64,000 bases of DNA from Chlorocebus sabaeus (GCF_047675955.1 NC_132927.1:62167702-62231701); one strand, 5' to 3'; counted from the stretch's first letter, positions 22,375 through 35,120 are shown. A program made the numbers and translations. Notes: generated by a model not told the origin, from the sequence alone.

Positions 22375-23909
22375 ATAGCAAAATCATTCCATGTTAATGT
22401 AAATATTTTCATAAGAAATAACTGTGTTTTTAAAAAGTATAAGAAAAGTTACATTGTTTTGCACTTTCGCAAATACCTTTACTGTCTAGTTTAATAGAAG
22501 ACAGCTGGGCTCTGATGCCTACTTCTGCATTCAATAGGTTGGAATATGTTGTTTTGGTTGAGCTATCTGAAGAATATCTGGCCTCCCACAAATACGTAGT
22601 TGGACAAAGTCAAAGTATTTTACTGTTCAGAAAACAGTAGATATTCAATATTCTTTTTTTTTTTTTTTGAGATGGATTCTTGCTCTGTGGCCCAGGCTGG
22701 AGTGCAGTGGTGTGATCTCGGCTCACTGCAACCTCTGCCTTCTGGGTTCAAGCAATTCTCCTGCCTCAGCCTCCTGAGTAGCTGGGACTACAGGCACATG
22801 CCACCAAGCACGATTGATTTTTGTATTTTTTTTTTTTTTTTAAGTAGAGATGAGGTTTCACCGTGTTGGCCAGGATGGTCTCGATCTCCTGACCTTGTGA
22901 TCCACCCACCTCAGCCTCCCAAAGTGCTCGGATTACAGGCGTGAGTCACCAGAATATTCTGATTTGAAATTATACTAAAACTCAATGTGGTAGTTTCTTA
23001 GAGGTTAATTATAATATGCAATCTGATACAGTATTAATAAACATTTTTATTCTATTGAATTTCAATCCATTAGTGTATCTTGCACTTAGAATAAATCTTT
23101 ACCCATATACGATTTTATAACAACAAGAATTGTTCTTTGGAAAACATTGGCTCGCTGAACTACATAGATCTTACAAATTTTGGCCCATTTTATTGTGCAA
23201 TAAGACAAAAATAGTATTTATGAATATCACCCTCAGTCTTAGCTCACAGTTGTCAAGTTCACAGTTACAGATGCAAGTTTTCAAAACTTATAATAATTTT
23301 CACTTTTTAAGCTCAAATTTTATCATTGACAATGAATGCTGTCAATCATTTCCCTTTAAATGATAGGTTGAGGCTTCATTCACTTTTGAGAAAATCTGCC
23401 AAATACTTAAGTCTGAATAAGTATGATTTGTCAGTCATTTTTCAAGTAAAAATTACATACCATGATTTTTCAGAGGTTAGTTTAGCTGGCAATATGAAAA
23501 ATTACATAAACATTCTTGCTTCAGATGGTGTAGACACTAGAAATGCTTTCATCATGCTTCTCGTTTCCTCACACAAAATACAAAAATACATGACTTACGG
23601 GTCCAAAATGGATAATACTAACAATTTTTACTAGTTTGTGAAAGATATTTTGTGAGACTTGCTTTCAGTTTTACCTTGTTTGTATAGTAGTGAATGATGC
23701 AATGACTAGCACTGCAGTTAGGCGTCATTGCCTTCATCTGTGTCAGGGCCTCAGCAGCTTTATCCACCATTATTTTTGTACCACTGGTGCAACTGTCAAC
23801 ACAATGAAAAAGAAAAATAACACATACTACTATTTTGCAATTGTTTTTGACATTGTGGGCACCCTAAGTGGATTTGGAAAATTCAGAAGTTATACATTGG
23901 GAACTGCTG
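22375..23909 (+). mobile_element. hAT-like DNA transposon remnant (Charlie group?), interrupted by an Alu
   Basis: The text from 'ccatgttaatgtaaatattttc' onward matches a moderately repeated human element I recall (gcattcaat...ttgttttggttgaag; gtagtttcttagagg; gacaatgaatgctgtcaa; ttttgtgagacttgctttc; catctgtgtcagggcc). It ends gggaactgctg at 23909, whose reverse complement (cagcagttccc) suits a Charlie-type terminus. A minus Alu at 22654-22950 splits it. The flanks GGATAAAA (21092-21099) and GTAGGAAA (23910-23917) agree at five of eight bases. No transposase frame remains. Confidence 0.5.
22654..22950 (-). mobile_element. Alu (S/Y-like), minus strand, nested in the hAT-like element
   Basis: It reads tttgagatggattcttgctc through cctcccaaagtgctcggatt to gtgagtcacc, lacking the last dozen bases of the 5' end. 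AATATTCT flanks both sides (22646-22653 and 22952-22959). The central linker has grown to a T16 run at 22826-22841. The plus frame 22600-22944 is an Alu pseudo-ORF. Confidence 0.93.
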
Positions 23910-25734
23910 GTAGGAAAATGCTGCAGTAGGAGATTTTACTCTGCCACTTGACAGAAATTTGCCTCTGGGTGTCACCTCGCCACATTGAACCTCAGTTTTC
24001 TTTTCTACTAAGTTAGGACAGTCACACGTGTTCTGCCATCAAAAGATTTTCTCTAAGGATCAAGTAAAATCATGACTCTGAAATCAAAGTTTTGAGTCTA
24101 AAGACCTTTGTGTTTGTCTTTGTTTCCTTAAAATCACTATTGGTTTCTTGTTGCTAATAGTAATAACACCCATATCTGAGTATCACTTATGGCCCATGCA
24201 CAGCTTTAATCACCTTTATACCTATTGTGCCTTTAATGTTCACCACAATTCCTAGTTTATGATAGTCTGATCTGGGATTTGAACAGAAGCCTGTGATTTT
24301 TTTCTTGACATCATAATACTTTAAATGCTGGCACCCGTGTCGAAAGAAAGAAAAATTGGGGTTGGGGTAAGAACTAGTTTGACTATAGGATTTAGTTTAG
24401 GGGTCTCATTCCTAAAATGACTGGACCTTTGAAATCTATTAATAATAATTACAGAGCTTCATTTATATGCAGAACACTGTACTGAGCCTAGATACAGATA
24501 TCGATATAGGGTTCCTCTTCAAGAAGTTAACAGTGCAAATAAAATATGCAGACATTGCATCCCAAGCTTTATATAGAAGAAAACAAGGCAAAACCATAAG
24601 GCAAAAAGAAGGCACCAGAGAGCTTTGGTAAGAGATCTTTCGCTGTTTTGATTTAGTATTTCTCAAAGTTCTTGTTTGTGCGACTTCCATGGAGAACAAG
24701 TCTGGAATTAATTTATTACTGAGTAGTTGCTCATGAGTAATAGAGTTTTTTTGTTTTTTGGTGTTTTTTTTTGCAGTTAAAACATTCCTATCATTGCCTT
24801 GTGAGCAAATACTAGGATTTTAACACTTGAAAATGCACTAAGAAATATGAAAAATGAGAAGCAGAAAAGGCACAGTAACTGGAGTATCAAATGCAACACA
24901 AGTGTAATCACTGCCAGGTTGTAATTTACCTTATTTAGATTCACGGTGAGTCAATGGAGTTTTAGGGAAGCTTGTCTGAGTCTCCTAATACAGACACTGC
25001 TACCATGGTCTATTTTACCTGAAACAACTCCCCTGCTCAGCACATAGCCTCCCTCCTACTACCCACATTTTATTACATTATCTCCATTGAACTTAACCAC
25101 CCACTGAAACTGTATTAAAATTTCATTGAATTTGCAGCATCTTTAATTATAAGACATTTCCTTATTTTGAGTACACTTAAAATCACCAATTAAATTATTT
25201 TGTTTTATTATTTAAGTTTTAAATTTTATTTTGAAAAATTCAATTTGATTACGTTTTATAACATAAGTAAAATAAATATATATTTACCTTTATTTCCAGA
25301 AAATATTATCATCTTGTGCCATTACAGCATTAAGGATATACAATTTCTTTTTATAAAAAGTTTCACCTTTGTCTCTGGGATTTTTTCCGAAAACCCTTAT
25401 ACCATTCTATAAATGTTAAGAATAGTGTTTTTAAAATCTTACCAGGAGGAGTCAACAGAAGATTTTAAGACATAAACTGGGATTTATATTACTTCTTTAA
25501 ATGGTTTTTTAATGATTCATGGACTGACATGTCAAGGGACTGAGGTTGTCTCTTTATGCCATCAAAAATAACAGCCAAGTTAACATATACATAGGTCATA
25601 ACACATTACCACTACCACCTGGGCTACCATAATTTAAAAAAGGTATTCCAATTTCAGAGATGTTAAAATTAGTAGATTAAATGAAATACAGTATTATTAA
25701 GTTTTCAACATGTGTAGTTTCTTTTTTATCCCAG
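23910..25734. other. Mostly unassigned sequence
   Basis: No gene recognised. It contains a possible MIR at 24165-24300 and impure T runs near 24747-24774. Confidence 0.5.
24165..24300 (-). mobile_element. Possible MIR fragment
   Basis: The order 'cacttatggcccatgcacagctttaatcacc', 'gttcaccacaattcc' and gggatttgaacagaagcc is like reversed MIR. Weak. Confidence 0.4.
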
Positions 25735-25830
25735 TGCAATATCAGCTCCTTGGGGGTGGGACTCTATCTTTAATTTTTATCTACGCATTAGGTAGAACGT
25801 TTCTCAATACATACATTAAATGCACACTTT
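25735..25830 (+). mobile_element. Possible L2 3' terminus, plus strand
   Basis: The line atcagctccttgggggtggg, followed by 'actctatctttaatttttatctacgcattagg...caatacatacattaaatg', tracks the L2 end (gctccttgagggcaggga...ctcaataaatg). Confidence 0.5.
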
Positions 25831-26380
25831 TAAAATTAATGATGAATACAAGCTGAACAAACTTGAAAGCCTTACAGGAATATGGAACTATGGAGTACTT
25901 CAGTAAACAAGCGCCTTTTTAACCAGAAAGACTTCTGACTCCCTAACCTACTCTGACACTAGCTATGTGACATGGGATAAATGTTGAAACAGTCTAAACT
26001 TCGAAGTGGAAATAAAAACACATACCTTGTGGGTGATGATTTGGATGAGTTTTGACAGAGTATAGGGTAAACCTCAGTACAGGGTCTAAATGTAGTTTCT
26101 GCTAAGAGGAAGCATATGCTTTTCTCATCACTTTCTATCTATGACGAATTACAGCACCACGATCAGAATTGTTGTTATGATGAACTTTTTCTGGACTCTC
26201 AGAATCGACACCTGATGGTGAGGGAGAAACCTGAAAAACATCGATCTCTTTAATTTTCCACATCTGGAGTTTACTTTTTTCCTCTCCTCCATTCTAGTAG
26301 CTGAAACCGGGGCAGGGGCAGGAGGTCGGGGGGAGGGAAACAAAAAAGATAGTCCTAAGAGGCAGTGCACAGTAAAACAG

Positions 26381-26421
<41 letters not shown>

Positions 26422-28263
26422 ACCTAATTTATTCATTCTCTGCAACTTGAAATAGAAAGGATATTGTTATTATTTTGATGAGTTGTAAGTTTGTGAGGTC
26501 TCATCACAGATAATTCCCCAAATCCTTGGTTTGAAGGTATCAGTGTCATGTTGCAATTGGTTCTCTGAAGAAAGGAGTCAGGTGGAATTAAAGTTTGGAA
26601 AGAAGAGTTAGTCTTTACATTGCGATTTTCACCATGTGCCTGGAAGCTTATAGCAGCTCAAAAGAAGTCCTGCAGAGCCAGTAATCAAGAATGAAGCTGA
26701 GTAGCCTTTCAAATTAAACCAGATTTTAGGTAGGAAATTAAGGCACAGATGTGATGCCATTCCATGCAACTCAAAAGATTCAGTGCTGGATGTAGCACGT
26801 GAAACAATTTTCAGGTTTTATTACCTAACTACTTGATAATGCATCAGTGTCCTCAATGCATTATTTATATGTACAGGTTTAACTTGCCAATATATCACAT
26901 ATATACTTTGTAAAATGTTACCGATGTGCTTGGAAAGAATAATGTATGTATTAAATATTTTATAGTACTCTTATTTTCCTACTGATAACTACTTCAGAAA
27001 CAAATAGGAAAGAAATTAAAAGTCTTACTTAATATAAGTTGGAAACAAGCAAAGAGACTCTTATGATTGAGCCAAAGTGAGTTCAATATTATATACCATA
27101 ATATGCGAAGGAGACTGTGAATTCAGTAGAGTGTTCTAAAACCATCAAGGTAAAATAAATGAAAATATTTCATTTAAATGTTGAAACCTTCAAGCATAGA
27201 AAGCATGTTAGTAATCCCAAGAGAATAGATGTCAATGCTGCAACTTTCAAGGAACTGGAGAGATGGCAGTATTGTTAGAGCATGTCTATGACATTTATTT
27301 TTAATGGCTAGAAGGGATTTTAGTTCCAAACTGAGAAATAGTCTTCAAATAATTCACTAGTTGATGTTTAATTCCACACTTGATTTGAAATATTCTATAA
27401 ATTACATACCATAAAGGTGTGTGTTTGTAAGTGAGAAGTATCTTTTTATACATATATATTGCTTTCCCCAAACTTAATTCTGTCATACAAATATTTTGAA
27501 AAGCTTTTGTTGATTTTCCACCATCCTTTTTGCAGTCCTCAAGTCATGGTGGTCTCAAAATCCAGGCCATTTAAGTGCCTGCTTTATTTTTACCTAACAC
27601 ATTGGACCACGCACACTCTAATGACATCAGAGAATAGACTAGATTCATGTCTTATATCAAAATAAACTCTTTAAAAGAAAAGGAGTTAGATTTTAAAAAG
27701 AAAAATTGCAATTTTCCATATCTTTTTTCTTTAATTTCTTTCTATAACTCATAAAACCATGAACCAATTTGAATGTTTAACTTCCCTTCTGGTTTGATTT
27801 CTTTCATGCCAAGTGATACCTGAGGGAGCATTTCACCTGGTGCTATAATGGGAAACTTGGCAGACCTTAATATATCACTGCACTGTTTTCCTCAATTATA
27901 CACTTTTTTCTTTGTGTTTTTTGGACATATTTCAGATGATCTTGACCATTAAGTCTCTGTAAATGAATATTCTTCAGAAAGTTACTTTTAAATATCCTTG
28001 ATAGCAATTTAATAGCCCCATGATAGACCTTATTATCAAGACAGACAAAATTACTGGTTAGTTAGTGTATAAAGATGTTATGTAGAGATGAAGCTTGTTG
28101 AAATTACTTGATGTGGATATGCTAGTTAAAACAAACAACGGAGTTTTCCATTCTCTGCCTACTTTTTAACTTAATTATTGAAGGGGTTTGAACAGTAGGG
28201 TGACATATATTTTGAAAAACAGGACAAGACAGACTATCCAAGAAAATGGCCAGTGTTGACTTA
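25831..28263. other. Unassigned sequence
   Basis: Apart from the A39 tract at 26381-26419 and a G-rich patch just before it (about 26308-26338), I see no repeat family or gene. Confidence 0.5.
26381..26419. repeat. Pure A39 homopolymer
   Basis: Thirty-nine consecutive A residues with no interruption and no recognised retroelement body upstream. Flanks (cagtaaaacag before, ccacctaattt after) show no duplication. Length is surely variable between individuals and hard to sequence exactly. Confidence 0.95.
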
Positions 28264-28268
28264 AAGTC

Positions 28269-28626
28269 TGATACGGTTTGACTGTGTCCCCACCCAAATC
28301 TAATCTTCAATTGTAACTCCCACAATTCCCATGTGTCATGAGAGGAACCCAGTGAGATTGAATTATGGGGGCGGGTCTTTCCTGCATTGTTCTCATGATA
28401 GTAAATGAGTCTCACAGGATCTGATGGTTTGATAAGGGGAAACCCGTTTTGCTTGGCTCTCATTCTCTCACTTGCCTGTTGCCATGTAAGACATTCCTGT
28501 CACCTTACACCATGATTGTAAGGCCCCCCCAGCTATGTGGAACTGTAAGTCCAATAAACTACTTTCTTTTGTAAATTGCCCAGTCTCGAGTATGTCTTTA
28601 TCAGCAGTGTGAAATGGACTAATACA
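28269..28626 (+). mobile_element. MST/THE1-type MaLR solo LTR with perfect 5-bp duplication
   Basis: It starts TGATACGGTTTGACTGTGTC and ends gaaatggactaataca. It contains all the LTR blocks: gtaactcccacaattcccat, 'gattgaattatgggggcggg', tgataaggggaaacccg, the ccatgtaagac block and 'ccaataaactactttctttt'. AAGTC flanks both sides (28264-28268, 28627-28631), as expected for 5-bp ERV duplications. Internal region lost by recombination. Confidence 0.93.
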
Positions 28627-28666
28627 AAGTCCTATGATAGATAATGAATAGCGGTTAATGCGAGGT

Positions 28667-28968
28667 GTTTTTATGTTTTTATTTATTTTGATGAAGTCTC
28701 ACTCTTGTCACCCACGCTGGAGTGCAATGGCGCAATCTTGGCTCACTGCAACCTCCACCTCCCAGGCTCAAGCGATTCTCCTGCCTCAGCCTCCCGAGTA
28801 GCTGGGATTACAGGAGCCTGCCACCATGCCCGGCTAATTTTGTATTTTTAGTAGAGATGGGGTTTCACCACCTTGGCCAAGCTGTTTTCAAACTTCTGAC
28901 CTCAGGCAATCCACCGGCGTCGGCCTCGAAAGTGCTGAGATTACAGGCCTGAGCCACAATGCCCGGCC
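28667..28968 (-). mobile_element. AluS-like element, minus strand
   Basis: A full Alu from a degenerate T-rich tail (tttttatgtttttatttatt) through gctcactgcaacctccacct to cacaatgcccggcc. It lies 36 bases from the MaLR LTR duplication. Several CpG sites are decayed. Confidence 0.92.
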
Positions 28969-29034
28969 ATGAGTTTTATTCTTGGCTGTTTTATATATTG
29001 TCTGTCTTATTCTGTCATTCTGACATTTTTGTTC

Positions 29035-29100
29035 TACACCTTTATTTATTCGTTTATACAGCAACTATTTTGAATACCCATTATGTGCCAAGCAGCAACT
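29035..29100 (-). mobile_element. Short possible L2 end
   Basis: The text tttattcgtttatacagcaa and then 'ctattttgaatacccattatgtgccaagc' is like the reversed L2 terminus (attcaacaaatatttattgag...ctactatgtgccaggc). Short, so tentative. Confidence 0.42.
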
Positions 29101-29391
29101 CATTTTAAGGGAGGGGAACTAACTATAATAAAACAGGGTGTTTAAAATACGTTGAAAACAATACCAAGAGAGAAATGCACACTGTATATGGAAGTCTAGA
29201 GGGAGAATAATTAACACAGACTTGAAAATGAAGAATGATTCCTTATGAGGTAGGAGATCAACATTACTTGTTTTCCAATCCCCGGTTACAACCCAGATGA
29301 ACAAAACAGGATGTAGCAAAGAAATAGGCTAAAACCAACTAGGACCAAAGGTGATGAAAGCAACCTCTAATTGCCTTTATTGCTAACTATA

Positions 29392-29777
29392 TGTGAATTG
29401 TAATGGATTAGCATGCTTCAAGACACTCCTACCAGCACTATGACAGTTTATAAATGTCATGTCAACAATCTGGAAGTCACTTTGTATGGTTCCAGGAACT
29501 CCCCACCCTTTTCCAGAAAGTTTGTGAAAAATCCACCCCCTAATTAGCTTATAATTAAGAGTGGTATACGTGCAGCTAGCTACTAATCCAAGAGTGCTAT
29601 TCTGGGTCATTCTGCATTTGGGCTAGCCTTAAATTGTCCTTGGAGCAGCCATTTTGCTGTCCTCTGTTGCTCTAATAAACTTACTTTCTTTCGTTGTCAG
29701 CTTGCTCTTCAATTTTTTCCTCAGCAAAGCCAAGAACCTCCGTGGGCTAAGCCCCAATTTTGGGGTTCATTTGCAAC
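29392..29777 (+). mobile_element. Probable ERV1-class solo LTR
   Basis: The order gacagtttataaatgtcatg, tcaacaatctggaagtcact, 'aactccccacccttttccagaaag', aaaatccaccccctaattag, then ctctaataaacttactttct (polyadenylation signal at 29674-29679) and gagcagccattttgctgtcc matches gammaretrovirus-like (ERV1, MER4-group style) LTRs. Subfamily not recognised. Ends are approximate. No adjoining internal sequence or primer binding site is recognisable, so probably a solo LTR. Confidence 0.6.
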
Positions 29778-29789
29778 ATCCACGAGAAG

Positions 29790-32700
29790 TGACAGCTACA
29801 CTGAAATTTAATATCTGAAGAACAGTTAGGGCTAAAGATAATTAGTAAGGCAGATATTTTAAGCACATGTAGGACCCTTTGCTGTAAAATAATTATGGAT
29901 CAAGGGGATGGAAGGTTATGTTTCAGAATATTTTGTTCTGCTCTTTTAACTGTCAGTCAATATATTTTGGTCATCTTCATAGTTATCAACTAATCCTACA
30001 AATTCTAAATGCCTCTCAGCTGCCCTTGGATATGTATGTAATAGAGTACTATTAATTCTTATTTAACACTGCCAGTGACATTTTCTGCCTTTTGAGGAAG
30101 GAAGAAAGGTATCAAATTTATTTTTTGGCAAATAATTTTGTATTACTGTGTACAAAGAGATTGGTGGGTAGTAGAAAGGAAAGGTTAAATCTGCAATCTT
30201 TTACTACTTCTTCAATGCTGTTAAACTAAAAAACAAATTTAAGTGAGTTTTATTCAAAGCATGTCAGAAAGGTAAAGATAGGCTCAGAGGTCTGATCAAT
30301 AGAAAGCTAAGCAGTGAGGCAAAATGAAGAAAGGGAGATGGGGTTTATGGGAGTTTTAAACAGGAGAAGAGGCTAAAGCAATTTGAATAGGTTGCCAAAG
30401 CCATCTAAGAATAACAATAGCTACTGTTTAATTTGGATTTGTTTGGGTTTTGTGATTATATACCTTAACATGGCCACAAATCTTAAACAAGACCATAAAA
30501 TGCACAGATGTCTGGATTTTGAGGAGAAACAAAGAATAGGGTTGATTGCACATGTGGTTTAGTGTGGAACAGAGCAAAGAGAAAGGGAAGAAACCAGTGG
30601 ATGAAGTGGTGTTCTGTGGAGGACATGAGGCTGTTCCAAGAATATGGCTCAAAGGACTGAAGACAGTTTGATACAAATATCAAAGGCAGGATGTCTTCCA
30701 TTGACATCTGGTTGACACAGAACATGTGAAGAAATAGCATGCAAAGTTTTTATGTATCTAAGACAACACTGTAAATTCAACTTCCTTTTTCTGTGCTAAT
30801 GAAGAGGACTATCAGCAGCAATAATCTCAGTTTATTAATATACATTATAAATTTAAAAAATTTGATTTTAAAAGCATTTTTCATTGGATTTAATTTAATT
30901 ATATCTTGCTTAGGCTTACATTAAAAGCACAGACTGGATAAGCAATAGGAAAATAAAACTAAGATTTTTACAAAGTGTATATTATCTTAATGTGTGTAAC
31001 TGAAAATTGACTGCATTTTGAATACTATATTTTATTTTTATATATTCAAACAGTTGTTTTGCTGAAAAAAAATCTTTGATCAGTCATCCCATACACTTAA
31101 TGAAACCAACTAAATACATATATTTTGCTTTTTCAACTATTAGATAAGTGCTAATGTTCCCCAAACAGTTCTTATGATTACAAGCTACAAGTATGCAAAA
31201 AGCAAGTAGGACGACTATAAATCTTACCCTTATGAATGTGTAGAAAATAATTCCTAAACAGCTGAAAATACAGTTCATTATTTTGCTGTACTTTTGTGCC
31301 TGTTTGCAACTTTCTTAGGGCTGCAGAAACATAAACAAATTTTTGTGCCTTGGTACTTAAAAAACAAACGCTGGGCTAAGATTCTTGTAGGAACGTCACT
31401 TAGTCTTTTTACTGTGATACCACAGAAATCTAGGTTCCTGAAAACCTAACAAGATCATAAAATCCATTTTTTTTTTATCCCTTGTGGTATTTACTTTTTA
31501 CATTTCATTTAGTTTTGTCAATAAAAACACTCAGGTCTTTCTCAGTATAATCAATTTTTTATTTTATTATTTTTAAATTTTAACTTTTTAATACTTCACA
31601 TAAACATAAAACGATTCTCAGTGGGTCTCTGGGATGGCATTTACAGGCTTAAATAAATCAAAAATCTGTATTCAGTTAATGCCAAAAATAAACTCATAAT
31701 GTTATTTTATTCTTATTAGGTTTTCCAGCTCTTCAATCTCCACTCTCCTGTGAAACTGAAATTATAGATCAAAGCTAAATGGTCAGTGTCTTTTTAATTT
31801 TAAAAGCATGCTGTAAGAGCAACTGACCTCTAGCCTGTACAATTTGGATGTGAGCATGTCATTTGGAAGATGCCACTGCACCAACGGCCCATAGTTGCCT
31901 TTTGGAATGAGAGATGTCTCTAAACTCACCGCAATGCTATCTACATGCAAATGAAAATGTTGAAGAACTACTCTTGCATGCAAGTTAATTCAGCTTGATT
32001 CTCTTAGAACTCTTCTCTTTTCTTAAATTGGAATTGTTGTTTCAGAGCAAAATGTTCTTTTATGGCAAATAACAAATTGAAAAGGAGAAAGAAAGAGAAG
32101 AGGCCTCTAAATACACTAAAATTGTATCAGATGTTTCCAGATTCATGTCTTTCCTAAGGGTTTCTAAAAAATGTCTAAGTCTTTAGTAACTGTTGACCAC
32201 TTCAGTTCAGCCCTCAATTGCATTCTATTGAAAAATAAAGTAGAGAAACAGCAAAAAAGCATAACTAATGAGATTTCTATGGTCACAAAACGTTAACTCA
32301 TTTGATTTTCCTGAAATTCTGGCTACAAAGCAATTCCATACACATCGCTAGATGTTGCCCGTGGCTTATATTAGAAATGTCACTTGGCTGAAGCTCTTTG
32401 AGGGTATTACACATGTGTACAATATCCTGTTACTCCTCTAGGGTAGAGGATTTCATTGTATAATCAACAGCCTGAGGACTCCTGCACTGAACTTGAAAAA
32501 TATTGGTTTGTCAAAGTGAATGCTGTACTCAGTGAATGTATGTGATCCCAATTTTAGTTTCTCTTAAGTGTACATTATCGTCCTACTTTTATCATGGTGC
32601 TCATTCAGAGAGCAACATTTCTCTAATTTAAATGAAAAGTAAGAGATTAAATTGGAAAGAAAAAGCATAGTTTGAAAATCATTCACTGACCCTTCCTGAA

Positions 32701-34200
32701 TACACCACAGAACTACAAGGCACAACAAAAAATTGGAAACACAGTTATGAATGTCAAGTTCCAAAGGCTCTTTTTCTGGTTGCCTTATTTTATTCACCTG
32801 CTTGCTGAACTTGATCACTCACCCAACATCCGTCTGCCAAACATTGCTAATCTCAGTGGAGAAATCAAAGAATTGTAAAACATTGTCTTGTTTTTAGAGA
32901 AATTGTAAGCCAGTATATGCAGACAACTAGTCACAGTTCAAAACCATAATATGTGAAAGTTACGTAAGTGATACCTATGCATCATGTGAGACTGTGCTTG
33001 TGGGGGTGTGTGCACAATATATGATTAGTACATAATATTTTTATCCTCCTACACAGAGATGTCGATATATATTCACACAAATAAATGAGCATTTCAAAAT
33101 CATACACACAATAGTCAACAATAATAAACTATAGATTAAGTTATTTGGCTCCCCTACCAAAATAGAATAAGTATAAATTCAATGTATTTTGAAGCAGTCC
33201 CATTCATTTTTCCACAGATGATATTTAGTTATACAGCTCAGGGTAGAAAGAAGGATGTATGTATCCACTGTGCCTTTTGAGAGTTCCATCTTTTCTTGCC
33301 AAGCACATCAAAGAGTGTAGTTTCTGTCAGCTGGAATTCTGTGACATAAATATTCCCACGATGGGCCAGTCTGAAATCTTCTCTGGAATTCTGGGGTCTT
33401 AATTTTTCTGTGGGACTAAAGAGCAACAACCCACAACTTTCAGAGGAGAATCAGTTCTGGAGAAAGACAATCCATTGAGGTTGCCTGGAAAGTTACAGTT
33501 TTTCATCTGGGACATTCTGACTATGTTCAAGTAGTGCAGAAAGAACATTAAAACGGGAGATTAAAGGTAGTTTGTCGAGAGATGGATGCTGGCATAGGGT
33601 TCTGAAACTGATGCTCTGCTCTGATGGAAGCAGCCGACACCTCGTTCCTGATCCTTTCCTGAGTCTCTTCATGCGAAGGCAGTGTTTTTTGGAGGTTATT
33701 GGTCAGGCAAACAAAATATGGCCAATGAATACTAGCACAATATTTACAAACAGTGACAAACTGTATACTCCTGAGGTTAGTTAATGAAAAAGACACCCAT
33801 TCTTGTACATATTATCATCCTTTTGTACCAATGCCTCCACATATCCCCTTTTTAAAAGCAAGTCAGTTAAATGCTACTTGTTTCATTAATGAAAAGACCA
33901 CTGTGATGCCCAATGATAAGGTGATGGAAGAAGGATTCATGTGAGGGATGATCAACAAGCATGTGTAATACTGTCATAAGCTAATCTGAGGTCAGGTTTT
34001 AATTCCCTGGAAAGTGGAATGACAGAAGCAAAATCATGAGAATAAAAATCATAGATTATGTTCGTAAAAGGTCAACATGTTCAAAGCATAGAATTTGTAT
34101 AGAGAAGTAACAGCATAAAATGGTAAACCTGGCCCCAGAATCTCAGTTCCTGGAACTTACTCATACTTCCTTCTGGAGTCTAGAGATATCAGTCTGTTAT
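29790..34200. other. Long unassigned stretch
   Basis: About 4.4 kb with no repeat family or gene that I can name. An androgen/glucocorticoid-like half-palindrome lies at 29925-29939 (AGAATATTTTGTTCT). The overlapping minus-strand frames at 30428-30740 have no motifs. Confidence 0.5.
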
Positions 34201-34202
34201 TA

Positions 34203-34283
34203 TTAGGTTGGTGCAAAAGTTGTTGCATTTTTTTGTCATTAAAAGTTTAGTCAAAAACCACAATTACTTTTGCACCAACTTAA
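34203..34283. mobile_element. MADE1 (mariner-derived palindromic MITE)
   Basis: An 81-bp near-palindrome begins ttaggttggtgcaaaagt and ends acttttgcaccaacttaa, flanked by TA on both sides (34201-34202, 34284-34285), the mariner target. MADE1 is the Tc1/mariner MITE from which the primate miR-548 precursors derive. The 3' arm here (caaaaaccacaattactttt) looks like miR-548-type 3p arms. The 5' arm has several changes, so the stem is imperfect. Confidence 0.95.
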
Positions 34284-34614
34284 TAATTGAATACATGCCT
34301 TTTAAAACATAGTGCATGCAGTCACATTCTCTACTGAACATTCATTGCTGAACAAGTTAGATCTTTCCTCTCAAGGAATGTTCATTCTAATGTGTATATT
34401 TAGGAACAGGGGTGGGGAAGGGAGTGGAAACTGATAACAAGCAAATAGGTGAATAAAAATATAATACATGAAGCATAATATTTTATGAGCCCTTGTTATT
34501 CTGAGCATGTTTTACTGATGTGTTGGGGTTAATAAGAAGTATTACCTGTTGATCTGAATCTCCACTGAGGGAAGAGTGTTGCAGAAACAAGTGAAATCTG
34601 GAGGAAAAGACATT

Positions 34615-35120
34615 GTATTTAAATATTTATTAAACCCCTAGTATATGCCATATACTCTTTTAGGGACTTCCTGTGGTATCAGCAGAAAAATATCTGACCT
34701 TTGGAGTTTACTTTCTAATGATAATAAATATACACATAGATCAATCATTCAAATATATAAGAAATAATAGAGTAATTTCTGATAAGAACTCTGAAGAGGG
34801 TTAAAGCAGGGAACAGGCATGGTAATGCGTGTTGATGATGGTATAATTTTATAAAGGATAGTCAGGAAAAATTTCATCAGAAAGATGACATTTAAGCAAA
34901 GAGCTGAAGAGTAGCCACGTGCATATTTGAAGGAGAGAGTTCCAAATATAAGAAAAAGCAGAAAGCACACAACCCCTTGTGCTTAGCATGTAGAGGCAAG
35001 AAGATTCACGTGACTAGAAGAGCCTGAGCAAATGAGAGATTAGAAGGCTTTGAGATAGAAAGAAATGGGGAGCCAGACCATAGTGAATGTTGGAGTCAAT
35101 TTACCTATTAAGGAATTGTC
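34615..35120 (-). mobile_element. L2 3' end, minus strand
   Basis: Starts atttattaaacccctagtat and atgccatatactcttttagg, then continues in order through tttggagtttactttctaat, 'gataagaactctgaagagggttaaagcaggg', aaagatgacatttaagcaaa and 'ggggagccagaccatagtgaatg'. These are consecutive reversed L2 blocks from the terminus inward. One of the more complete L2 3' ends here. Confidence 0.68.

Noticed and set aside
22600..22944. 114-codon frame with SVAQAGVQWCDLGSLQPLP
   Set aside because: This is the well-known antisense Alu translation. The frames at 636-899, 2019-2231, 20808-21137 and 28722-28952 are of the same kind.
29925..29939. Steroid-receptor-like AGAATATTTTGTTCT
   Set aside because: One half site is off consensus; such partial palindromes are common in AT-rich DNA.
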